DNA from: a bacterium
GTDB taxonomy: Bacteria > Cyanobacteriota > Vampirovibrionia > Obscuribacterales > Obscuribacteraceae
Length of the DNA stretch: 64,000 nt
NCBI GenBank assembly: GCA_018062085.1
Contig: JAGOSY010000011.1
Span: 38,939-102,938 of the forward strand
Reading direction: 5' to 3'
The position numbers and the translations under genes were made by a program. The notes below the pieces were generated by a model. That model saw nothing but the letters and a program-made list of their open reading frames with translations. It was not told the origin of the DNA and ran no database searches. Below, in pieces: positions 1 through 7,364 of the stretch. The stretch's first letter is position 1; the number at the start of each line of letters is the position of its first letter.

Positions 1-563
1 AGAAAGAACTTGAGAATGACAGTACCGTTCTCAACTAAATGCTTTTCGTAGTTATTGATCTGCTCAAAGCGTTTCTTCCAGATGCCCTTGCCTCTCAATT
101 TCGGTGGCAACTGCTGCTTTTCCAATATCTCAGGGTGCACCCGCGAGACCAAAACTTCTTCGTAGTAAGAACGGTTAAAAATACCGATACGACCGCGCTC
201 AGGCAGAGCTTTAGTACAGCGCCAGAGATAGTCATGATCTAACTCTTCTGAGCTAGGCGCTTTAAATGCAAAGACCTGACAGCCTTGTGGATTGATACCA
301 GACATGACGTGCTTAATGGTGCTGTCCTTACCAGCGGCATCCATGGCTTGAAAAATAATGAGCAGAGCATAGTTATCTTGGGCGTACAAAATATCTTGGT
401 AGTGGGCAATTCTTTTGACATCAGCATCTAAATGCTCTTTTGCCGTTTCTTTTGTTATGGCTGCTTGGTCAAGACCAGACTTAAAGCCACGACTAAGATC
501 TACGTCCGAACCGCCTTTGACAATAAACCGTTCTCTAACTTTTTCTTTCTCTGAGTGCTTCAC
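1..563 (-). CDS. ppk2: Polyphosphate kinase 2 (PPK2), 3' end cut by window edge
   Basis: PPK2 enzymes transfer phosphate from inorganic polyphosphate to nucleotides in the cytoplasm. The visible 187 residues start at a GTG (complement of 561-563) preceded by AAAGG. They contain the Walker-A-like MDAAGKDSTIKHVMSG, then INPQGC, the lid-region FKAPSSEELDHDYLWR and the Walker-B-like GIFNRSYYEEVLV. The MDAAGKD and HVMSG.NPQG wording is closest to class III PPK2s, which phosphorylate both AMP and ADP; that subclass is inferred from motif memory. The C-terminus lies outside the window. It is 27 bp upstream of the stop of the acyl-CoA synthetase that precedes it on the same strand, so the two are probably cotranscribed. 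Family certain, subclass likely. Confidence 0.93.
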   Translation of the reverse strand, partial: MKHSEKEKVRERFIVKGGSDVDLSRGFKSGLDQAAITKETAKEHLDADVKRIAHYQDILYAQDNYALLIIFQAMDAAGKDSTIKHVMSGINPQGCQVFAFKAPSSEELDHDYLWRCTKALPERGRIGIFNRSYYEEVLVSRVHPEILEKQQLPPKLRGKGIWKKRFEQINNYEKHLVENGTVILKFF

Positions 564-589
564 TGATTACCTTTCAATCTGCATATTTT

Positions 590-2572
590 CTATTTGGAGA
601 CTATTAACTCAAGAGCTTCTGGATTTTCCACCGACGATAGGTCACCGGTATCATGACCTAAGTATTTACGCTTGATTGTCGCTCTAACAATTTTGCCAGA
701 TCGGGTTTTGGGCAAGGCTTGCACAGAGAGAATAGTGTCAGGTTTAAGCGTCGCTCCAAGGCGGCTACCAACCATGTCACGCAGCTCCTTGAGCAGATCT
801 ATCGACAACGATTGGCCAGGCATCATAACGATAAAACAGACCAGGCATTCACCCTTAAGCTCATGGGGCACGCCGATAACAGCGGCCTCAGAGACTTCTG
901 GATGCTCAACCAATACTGATTCAACTTCACCAGGGCCAACGCGCTTGCCCGAAACTTTAATAGTGTCGTCAGAGCGACCAAATAAGAACCAAGAATGATC
1001 TTGGTCTACTTTGGCCCAATCACCGTGGTACCAGACCCCAGGAAACTTAGTGAAATAAGTCTCGACATAACGATCAGGATCTTTCAAGAAGCCGCGCGTC
1101 ATAGACGGCGCTGGTTTACGACAAACTAAGTGACCAATTTCGTTATGGACACTCTCGCCCTCTTCGCTAAAGACATCAATGGCCATGCCTAAACCAGGAG
1201 CACCAAGAGAACAGGGCTTGAGCGGCATCACAGGCAGAGGCGAAAGCAGACAACCGACTATCTCGGTGCCACCAGAAATATTGATAATAGGGCAGCGTTT
1301 CTTGCCCACTTTATCGAAGAACCACATATAGCTATCTTGATCCCAAGGCTCACCAGTTGAACCAAGCAAGCGCAAGCTCGACAAGTCATGCTTATCTACC
1401 CATTCTTCGCCTTGAGCTTTTAGGTGACGAATAAGAGTTGGACTGATACCAAGAGTATCAACCTTATGCTGATCACAAATTTTCCAGATAGTGTCAGGGT
1501 TTGGATAGCTGGGATTGCCTTCGAAGATGACCATGGTGGCGCCCCAGAAGGTGGTTCCGATCATCTCCCATGGCCCCATCATCCAGCCTATATCAGAGAC
1601 CCAGAAGAACTTGTCATTAGGCTGCAAGTCAAAAGCAAAGCCTAACTCTTTGGCAATCTGCGCCAGAGCGCCAGCATGGGTGTGAACAGTGCCTTTGGGC
1701 TTACCTGTAGTACCAGAAGTATAAAGATACATTGAAGGATGTTCCGCTGAAAGATCAGCTTGGGTTTCTGCTGGCTCTTGATTGAGGACAACATCATGGA
1801 ACCAAAGGTCACGCCCATCTTTCATGGGCACGTCAGTATCACAATGCTTTAGCACAATCATGTGTTCGAGACATGGTACCGACTGAGCAGCAAGATCGGC
1901 TTCTGCTTTAATCGGAATCAATTTGCCCCGGCGTTTGCCGCTATCGGCAGTAAATAATATTTTGGCCTCAGCATCATTCAAGCGCGTAGCCAAAGACTCT
2001 GGGCCAAAGCCGCTGAAGATTGGAACTGCAACTGCACCGATTTTGAAACAGGCAAAAAGTACTGCCACTACCTCTGGTACCATCGGCATATAAATACCAA
2101 TAGCATCGCCAGCTTTGACGTTGAGCTTGAGCATGGCGCTAGCAACTTGCCCTGTGAGGTGACTGAGTTCGCCATAGGTCAATTTGCGACTGCGGCCATC
2201 TTCGCCTTCCCAAATTAAGGCCGGGTGGTCTTTGCCAACGCTCACTCTTGAACCAGCTACTTTGCCAGCTTCAAGATGCCAATCTAAAGTGTTAGAGATG
2301 ATATTGAGCTCGCCGTCGACAAACCACTTTGTCCACTCGAAGCCCTTTGAGCTGTCCATCAACTTGGTGTAAGGCTTGTTCCACTGGAAGCCCATATACT
2401 CAAGAGCAGCTTGCCAGAACCATTCGGTGTCATCGTTAGACCTGGCAATCAGGGTCTGCCAATCGGCGATATCATGCTTTCTCATGAAATCGACCACCCT
2501 ACTCTCTAGGTAGGCGCCGCTAGGTTGCCAAATAACTTCTGAACCGGTATCAGGCGAAACAATGGTGCTCAT
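590..2572 (-). CDS. AMP-forming acetyl-CoA-synthetase-type acyl-CoA ligase
   Basis: This ANL-superfamily ligase activates a carboxylic acid with ATP to an acyl-adenylate and passes it to CoA, releasing AMP and PPi. It has an ACS-type N-terminal domain (EYMGFQWNKPYTKLMD), the phosphate-binding loop YTSGTTGKPKGTVH, the hinge region LFGRSDDTIKVSGKRVGPGE and the C-terminal catalytic lysine motif LPKTRSGKIVR. The ATG at 2572 gives 660 residues, normal for ACS. The frame stays open to 2761, but the extra part is Cys/Ser-rich and overlaps the upstream gene, so I rejected it. The best family match is acetyl-/propionyl-CoA synthetase or a relative; substrate cannot be read. It is followed by ppk2 on the same strand, which could recycle the AMP it makes. 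Confidence 0.9.
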   Translation of the reverse strand: MSTIVSPDTGSEVIWQPSGAYLESRVVDFMRKHDIADWQTLIARSNDDTEWFWQAALEYMGFQWNKPYTKLMDSSKGFEWTKWFVDGELNIISNTLDWHLEAGKVAGSRVSVGKDHPALIWEGEDGRSRKLTYGELSHLTGQVASAMLKLNVKAGDAIGIYMPMVPEVVAVLFACFKIGAVAVPIFSGFGPESLATRLNDAEAKILFTADSGKRRGKLIPIKAEADLAAQSVPCLEHMIVLKHCDTDVPMKDGRDLWFHDVVLNQEPAETQADLSAEHPSMYLYTSGTTGKPKGTVHTHAGALAQIAKELGFAFDLQPNDKFFWVSDIGWMMGPWEMIGTTFWGATMVIFEGNPSYPNPDTIWKICDQHKVDTLGISPTLIRHLKAQGEEWVDKHDLSSLRLLGSTGEPWDQDSYMWFFDKVGKKRCPIINISGGTEIVGCLLSPLPVMPLKPCSLGAPGLGMAIDVFSEEGESVHNEIGHLVCRKPAPSMTRGFLKDPDRYVETYFTKFPGVWYHGDWAKVDQDHSWFLFGRSDDTIKVSGKRVGPGEVESVLVEHPEVSEAAVIGVPHELKGECLVCFIVMMPGQSLSIDLLKELRDMVGSRLGATLKPDTILSVQALPKTRSGKIVRATIKRKYLGHDTGDLSSVENPEALELIVSK

Positions 2573-2670
2573 AATTGGTATGCGCTCGCAGTGGTATGAA
2601 GGCAATATTCTAGCGCTGCAAGGCACTTTACAAGGCCACACCAAGCTAAAGAAACTGCTAAATAATGGGC

Positions 2671-3105
2671 TTACTTGGCCGAGAAAACTCCGGGGATGGC
2701 GCCAACAAGGGCCTCTACTGCAAGAAGAACGCAACCTAAAAGATTGGCAGTCAGAGCACAAGCCCAGACCAGCTTAGGGTCTTTGCTCTCCAGCAGCATC
2801 AAGACAGTGCCTTCGACCATGAACGAATAAGTGCCAAACAGCGTCAAACCCCAAGGCATAGAACCGGTGATATAGGGCCCTAGGCCCAACACCAGACCGA
2901 GAAAAGAGGCAAAGTTCATCATTAACGAAACGAAGAGAGAACGGGGCAAAGACGCCCATTTCATGCGCCAAAGGACAATCCCTTCGACAATCACAATCGG
3001 CACAAATTGAAAAATATAAAAGCCTAGCATGGCTCTATTGTAGTCGATGACTGGAGCAAGTGAACGCACGATGAGCAAAGCTGCTGGAGTGAACGACTTG
3101 CACAA
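2671..3105 (-). CDS. Small multi-pass membrane protein, unknown
   Basis: A 144-residue hydrophobic protein with about four membrane segments (roughly residues 27-45, 55-75, 82-105 and 112-135). No catalytic motif or recognisable family. An internal ATG giving MLGFYIFQF (about residue 26) is an equally plausible start and would begin directly at the first helix. It lies between the AbiE-like pair and the ACS-like gene, all on the minus strand, with 98 bp to the ACS start. That gap is long enough for a separate promoter. Confidence 0.6.
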   Translation of the reverse strand: MCKSFTPAALLIVRSLAPVIDYNRAMLGFYIFQFVPIVIVEGIVLWRMKWASLPRSLFVSLMMNFASFLGLVLGLGPYITGSMPWGLTLFGTYSFMVEGTVLMLLESKDPKLVWACALTANLLGCVLLAVEALVGAIPGVFSAK

Positions 3106-3123
3106 AAGATAGGAACTCGAATG

Positions 3124-4125
3124 TTAACTCAAGGTATTAAGACGGGCTTCTAGCTCAGCTATATCAGCCATTATCTCGTCAAAAGTCGCTGGTTTTTCAC
3201 TGAAGAACATTCTGGCTTCAAGCATTGACTCATAGTCAGCTTTTAGCACCGCTAGCGCGTCTCCAGCTGGCACGAGCCGGAATTTCCGGTTTCGACAGTC
3301 ATCATATTTTGCTTTGGCATCGCGCCAAAATACGTCCTTGTGATTCACCACTCTGAGGCAGAGATCTTGGTCTTGAATCGCACGCTCACCTGTTTCAGTT
3401 TTCATGAGTACTGACACGTCTGACCAATGACGCGACATTCGCTCTGGCGTGTTTTGAATGTCTCCGCTATGTAAACCGGCATGAATTAGAGTCACCTTTT
3501 CCCAAAAGGTGCGCTCAGCCAAAAGAGCTTCTATCGTCGCTTCTGGAAAGATAAGATCGATGGTCTTTTCTGCCAAATATGGTCGTACTTTGTATTCCTG
3601 GCTTGGCTCAGTTTCCTTGCGTCCGCTCAACTCAATTTTTACCCGGGTCTTGATGTAGTCGACGCCGCTGGCAAGAACAGACTTGTAATTGATATGAATT
3701 TCCCATTCTGTGTCACCTGGTTCGACCGTCAAACTAAGTTGCTTAGCCTGCTCTTGAAGCGCAGGGAAGAGTAGGTCTTTCTTGTAAGCTTGAAGGTTCG
3801 CTTCGATTTGTTCTCTGATATTGGTGGCTTTAGTTTTTGAGATAGACTCGCCATAGTCTTTAAGGAAATTGACGGAAATATCAATGTCTTCCGAAAAGCG
3901 CTCGATGAGGTTGAAAACTTTAGATAAGGATGTGCCACCTTTAAAGACCATTGGTCTGCGATCAGGTATTGAAAAAAGGGCGTTTAGGGCAAAGCATACC
4001 CAAACGTTCTTTTCTGCCACGGCAGGTAGAATCCCAAGCTGGGGAGCAGCAGCGTTTATGACTTCACGTTGATCTGCCGCAGGCAGTTTAAGGAATTCAT
4101 CGGCCACGACGAACCTCATAATCAT
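3124..4125 (-). CDS. abiEii: AbiEii-type nucleotidyltransferase toxin
   Basis: AbiEii/AbiGii family proteins are nucleotidyltransferase-fold toxins of type IV toxin-antitoxin and abortive-infection systems, thought to modify RNA such as tRNA acceptor ends. The signature is FKGGTSLSKVF at residues 61-71 followed by the metal-binding D80-x-D82 of ERFSEDIDIS. The length of 333 residues fits the family. Its start overlaps the stop of the upstream AbiEi-like gene by 29 bp; an ATG two codons in (4119) would leave 23 bp of overlap. Such overlap is typical of AbiE operons, where the antitoxin comes first. Conserved residues are intact, so it looks functional. The target is not deducible. Confidence 0.88.
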   Translation of the reverse strand: MIMRFVVADEFLKLPAADQREVINAAAPQLGILPAVAEKNVWVCFALNALFSIPDRRPMVFKGGTSLSKVFNLIERFSEDIDISVNFLKDYGESISKTKATNIREQIEANLQAYKKDLLFPALQEQAKQLSLTVEPGDTEWEIHINYKSVLASGVDYIKTRVKIELSGRKETEPSQEYKVRPYLAEKTIDLIFPEATIEALLAERTFWEKVTLIHAGLHSGDIQNTPERMSRHWSDVSVLMKTETGERAIQDQDLCLRVVNHKDVFWRDAKAKYDDCRNRKFRLVPAGDALAVLKADYESMLEARMFFSEKPATFDEIMADIAELEARLNTLS

Positions 4126-4705
4126 AGAACTTGTCCATCGCCCAGCCTGGTAGTGCTGTTGTTGCTTGCCTGAGTGTTTGGAAGTCTTCCCTTGTCAGCG
4201 CCTGCTCTAACGTTGCAATCACCTGTGGTGTCACCTGTCTCTTGCCGAGGTAGCGCAGTGCTGCAATTGCAGTGCCAACTAGTGTCCCCGCATACTGCAT
4301 CTTGCGAGGAGCAACATGACGAAACTGAATGGTGCTTTCGCCTACCCTAAGCTCACCAGTGCGGCCCGTAGTGGCATAGACCGACTGGGTAGGCATTTGT
4401 GTTGATAGCCCGAACCTGTGGACGGCTTCTGCTCCAGTAGGACCTATCTTTACGCCCCTGGTTCTGGCCACCAATTCTGCTACTTCAATAGGCTCTGGCA
4501 TGACCGGTGCATTTACATACTTGTTCCATTTCGGACGAGCATAAATTCCGCGGGCCACGCGCAGAATCTCTTTACCCTTAGCCATTCTATATAGCACTTG
4601 GTCGACAGCGGCCCTTGTACCCAACTGCAGCAAGTCTTTTGCAAGAAAGGCTTTTCCTTCAGGCATGGCTTCAATAGCATTCCTAACTGCATTTGCTGTG
4701 GTCAT
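4097..4705 (-). CDS. abiEi: AbiEi-like antitoxin / DUF6088 winged-helix protein
   Basis: A 202-residue protein with an N-terminal winged-helix-like segment (about residues 1-60, with VDQVLYRMAKGKEILRVARG ending in GIYA) followed by the mostly beta domain typical of AbiEi/DUF6088 antitoxins. In known AbiE systems the antitoxin binds inverted repeats in its promoter and represses the operon; its C-terminal domain neutralises the toxin in trans. It lies directly upstream of, and overlaps, the AbiEii-like toxin. I see no obvious operator pair in the short leader after 4705. The assignment rests on the wHTH pattern and the linkage. Confidence 0.82.
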   Translation of the reverse strand: MTTANAVRNAIEAMPEGKAFLAKDLLQLGTRAAVDQVLYRMAKGKEILRVARGIYARPKWNKYVNAPVMPEPIEVAELVARTRGVKIGPTGAEAVHRFGLSTQMPTQSVYATTGRTGELRVGESTIQFRHVAPRKMQYAGTLVGTAIAALRYLGKRQVTPQVIATLEQALTREDFQTLRQATTALPGWAMDKFYDYEVRRGR

Positions 4706-5026
4706 GGCGGTTTTCCCAGTTTGTTAGATAAGTATATCATTACTTCTAACAAAACGGCAAGAACCAAACAGGCGCCGAAAAGTAGAAATGTCGACTCCAA
4801 AATCATCTACAACTGCGTTGAGAATAGGCTTGCTTCCACGACAGAAGAATCTGATTTCTCACGCCCCACCTTGCCGCAACTGCGACAAAGTCCTTTGTTC
4901 GATGCTTGTCGCTTTTTCCGTCAATTGGAAAGGCAAATCGATCATCTGGAAGATATATGCGCCTATTCACGAAAGCATAAAACAGCAAATATGCCACTGC
5001 TTGTGGTGCCGGTTAGCTTCAAGTTG
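4706..5026. other. Intergenic stretch without intact gene
   Basis: About 320 bp upstream of the abiEi-like gene. Short open frames exist on both strands but none has a convincing start, ribosome site or recognisable protein. A minus-strand open stretch (4803-4997) directly follows the decayed P-loop frame and may be further debris of the same lost gene. Confidence 0.5.
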
Positions 5027-5310
5027 TCATAGAGCTGACCACGTCAGACAGGAAGACAGATTCCTCTATCAGTGACTTGGTTGCCGCTGAGCTGTGAGCG
5101 ATATGCCATTCTGGATGTAGCTTGCTAAGGATGGCAAACAGATTCTCCTAAATCAATTTCTCTGGACTAGACTCAAAGTCATCGCTGTATACATCCCGCG
5201 CAATGCGACGAAGAACCACCCGCCATGCGGCTGCCCTTATCGCAGATTTGCCCGAAGCAGCAGTGCCTATGAAAATGGTCGTTGCTACCTTTACTACTTT
5301 AAGAAGCCTC
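5027..5310 (-). pseudogene. Decayed P-loop NTPase fragment
   Basis: Reading the minus strand from about 5310, one frame encodes ATTIFIGTAASGKSAIRAAA, whose GTAASGKS is a complete Walker A motif after a hydrophobic beta strand. The same frame continues as RIARDVYSDDFESSPEKLI, meets a TAG at 5148-5150, and resumes as LHPEWHIAHSSAATKSLIEE to a TGA at 5027-5029. The frame has an in-frame TAG just upstream of 5310 and no start. The neighbouring frame there reads LLVTRGFLK, so a frameshift may separate the halves. I infer the remains of an ATPase gene, perhaps once part of the adjacent defence/toxin cluster. The family is not identifiable. Confidence 0.55.
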
Positions 5311-5383
5311 TAGTAACCAAAAGGTCATACAGCGCAAATACCTGAGTTGGCGGTGGCTGGATGGATAGCCTATAGCTAGGGCA

Positions 5384-5818
5384 CTAAACAGCCTCGATTT
5401 CATCACATTTATTTGGGTCACTCTTTATCCCGACAGTCCGCTCTCCATTGCCATCTTGAAAAACTGTTGGAGCATCACCAACTGGTTTACCCACATACTC
5501 AAATCTGCGACGACCTGTTTGTATTGGATGACTTTCTTCGATCCATACCTCACTTCCGATTGGTACTTCTTCAGGCTTGAGACCCTTGACTGCCAGGCAC
5601 AAAGGGATTTCACGAGAATTATCTAGACGCCAAAATTTCACTATACCTGCTTGACACCGTCTAGATGATTTTCCTGCGCACCTAAGCTCAATAGTTTCTC
5701 GTTGACGAGCTAGCCCAGAATCAGTCCTATCTGACACCAGAACTAAATATCCTTTTGCTTCATAAGTTTCGACAACTTTGAAAAACAGCTTAAAAGCTTG
5801 ATTTACCATGGTAACCAC
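5384..5818 (-). CDS. Hypothetical protein, candidate immunity partner
   Basis: A 144-residue soluble protein, not recognised. No signal peptide or membrane segment; mixed alpha/beta character with five cysteines (ELRCAGKSSRRCQAG, LCLAVKG, NKCDE). Its start overlaps the end of the upstream 467-residue putative toxin gene by 16 bp, so the two should be translationally linked. A small cytoplasmic protein immediately after a toxin-like gene is the usual place for an immunity protein; that role is inference from position only. The ATG at 5806 (MVNQAF) is an alternative start. Confidence 0.6.
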   Translation of the reverse strand: MVTMVNQAFKLFFKVVETYEAKGYLVLVSDRTDSGLARQRETIELRCAGKSSRRCQAGIVKFWRLDNSREIPLCLAVKGLKPEEVPIGSEVWIEESHPIQTGRRRFEYVGKPVGDAPTVFQDGNGERTVGIKSDPNKCDEIEAV

Positions 5819-7206
5819 CTAAGTCCCTCAAGGCTTGCCTTTTCTATCTCTTCTTGCTTTAGCACTTCCAAAACCTTCAGATCATTGTCACTGAGCCCCA
5901 AAAGTTGCCTATGACGGATCATAAAATCCTTCACCTCTATCTCCAAGATAACATCTAATTCGTTTGCCAAAGAAGGAATTCGCTTCTGTGTACCGTGTAA
6001 AAATTCCTCTAAAGCCGCGATTTTAGGTGCTTTAGCTTTGAGGAAAATAATATCTGTTTCTCCTTCTAGAGCAAAAACCGAAGCCTCTGCTCCTAATTTC
6101 TCCATCCGATTAGCCATAAAAGAGTCCGGCTCAAATAACTGAAATTCGCGCCCTTTTCTACTCATTGCATCAAGCAACTCAGGCCCTGCCTTTGTTAGTT
6201 CCAGATGCCTCATACTTGGAGGAATTTGCGACATGTACCTCTCTTTACGCTCTATGCCAAGCAATTTTAGCTCTGGTGCTGTCATCTGATCGAGATTCAT
6301 TTGCTTAGCGGCAGCATTGTCTAACGGCTTACCACCCTCAAAGAAGAACATCGGCAGCAGAGAGCCAGCCGCCACCGCTCTCTGTTCCGGCATCATTGGC
6401 TTGTCAATTGTTTCTAGCACCTTACTAGCGATTGCTGCGGTGTCTTTATTCAGTTGCTCAGGACTCTGAGCAAAATGCCATACAGCATTTGCGGCTCCAC
6501 TAGGAAGATTCCAGAGGTCATTATTAATAGCGTTTGGCTTGGCTAGATGCTCTTCAACCGGTCTGACTACTTTAGCTCCGGCATTCATCACGGCATTAGT
6601 GAAGTCTAGCAATTCTTCTGGCTTTACTCCTGGTGAGACTTCAGGCGCATTTGTTATCTGAACATTCAACTTCACTGACTCCTGATAGTTGCCCTGCGTA
6701 AGGGCTGGCGATATCGGATCGAGTTTTCTTGTTGCTTGCGAAGCTTCCAAAGAATAGACAGAGTATGGATTTCCGTTTTTGTTTTTGTTTTGCTCTTGCG
6801 CCGTCGCGCTTGTGGTATCGCTTGCTAGGGAGCTTTGCCTGTTGTTGTAAGCTAGAACAGTATTAGCTTCATAGCTCTTACGGCCCACGGATAGTAAGTC
6901 TTTTTCAGTCAAGCCTGATTTTCTCGACGCATCCCTTCCATCGCCATAGTCGATACTGACGCTCTCGTCCTGCTCTTCCAGTCGAGCGGCAATCTGCTCG
7001 CGAGTTAGCCCTTGGCTCCTGAAGTTCAGCTCTGTAAGCGATCCGCTGCTTTTATTCGTGCGATCTAATTCTGCTAGTTGTTTGTCCGTTGCACTTAAAT
7101 TGACTATCACAGCGGAGTCAGAAGAAGACAAAGCTTTGTTCTCTGGCGCCTTTAGAAGCCGGTCATGGTCTCTCGATTCGCCTTCCACAATCGCCCAGCC
7201 TCGCAC
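5803..7206 (-). CDS. Putative polymorphic toxin-like protein
   Basis: A 467-residue protein with an unrecognised N-terminal half, low-complexity and rich in Ser/Asn/Gln (about 1-165). A middle region contains PEQRAVAAGSLLPMFFFEGG. The compact C-terminal domain (about 310-467) includes ALEEFLHGTQKR, EIEVKDFMIRHRQLLGLS and a Glu/Lys-rich end. The layout of HGTQ helix followed by EIEV and a helical tail reminds me of toxin domains of bacterial polymorphic toxins, but I cannot name a family. It is followed by an overlapping small gene that could be its immunity protein. No signal peptide is seen; the start codon is uncertain because the frame simply opens near 7206. Confidence 0.55.
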   Translation of the reverse strand: MRGWAIVEGESRDHDRLLKAPENKALSSSDSAVIVNLSATDKQLAELDRTNKSSGSLTELNFRSQGLTREQIAARLEEQDESVSIDYGDGRDASRKSGLTEKDLLSVGRKSYEANTVLAYNNRQSSLASDTTSATAQEQNKNKNGNPYSVYSLEASQATRKLDPISPALTQGNYQESVKLNVQITNAPEVSPGVKPEELLDFTNAVMNAGAKVVRPVEEHLAKPNAINNDLWNLPSGAANAVWHFAQSPEQLNKDTAAIASKVLETIDKPMMPEQRAVAAGSLLPMFFFEGGKPLDNAAAKQMNLDQMTAPELKLLGIERKERYMSQIPPSMRHLELTKAGPELLDAMSRKGREFQLFEPDSFMANRMEKLGAEASVFALEGETDIIFLKAKAPKIAALEEFLHGTQKRIPSLANELDVILEIEVKDFMIRHRQLLGLSDNDLKVLEVLKQEEIEKASLEGLRWLPW

Positions 7207-7364
7207 AGTCTCAGTCTCTTATTATTCCCGCCTCAGTCAGATAATTATCTACAGACACGGCGTTAGGGCATTTCTGCTGTCTACTGTTGTCTTCTGCACA
7301 ACCTAAGTTCACTTGGATCATGGTATATGTTTATCTGCCACAATGGATGAGGCAAAGCAGGATC

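Noticed and set aside
2573-2761. N-terminal extension of the acyl-CoA ligase frame
   Set aside because: The extra 63 residues are Cys/Ser/Phe-rich, unlike any ligase start, and overlap the upstream membrane-protein gene; the ATG at 2572 gives normal length.
4598-5075. Plus-strand open frames over the abiEi start and downstream gap
   Set aside because: They overlap a real gene on the other strand or have Cys/His-rich, unconvincing sequences without ribosome sites.
7287-7364. Upstream part of the TPR frame
   Set aside because: A signal peptide begins neatly at the ATG at 7365; the upstream residues would put 26 residues before it. The ATG at 7347 remains possible.
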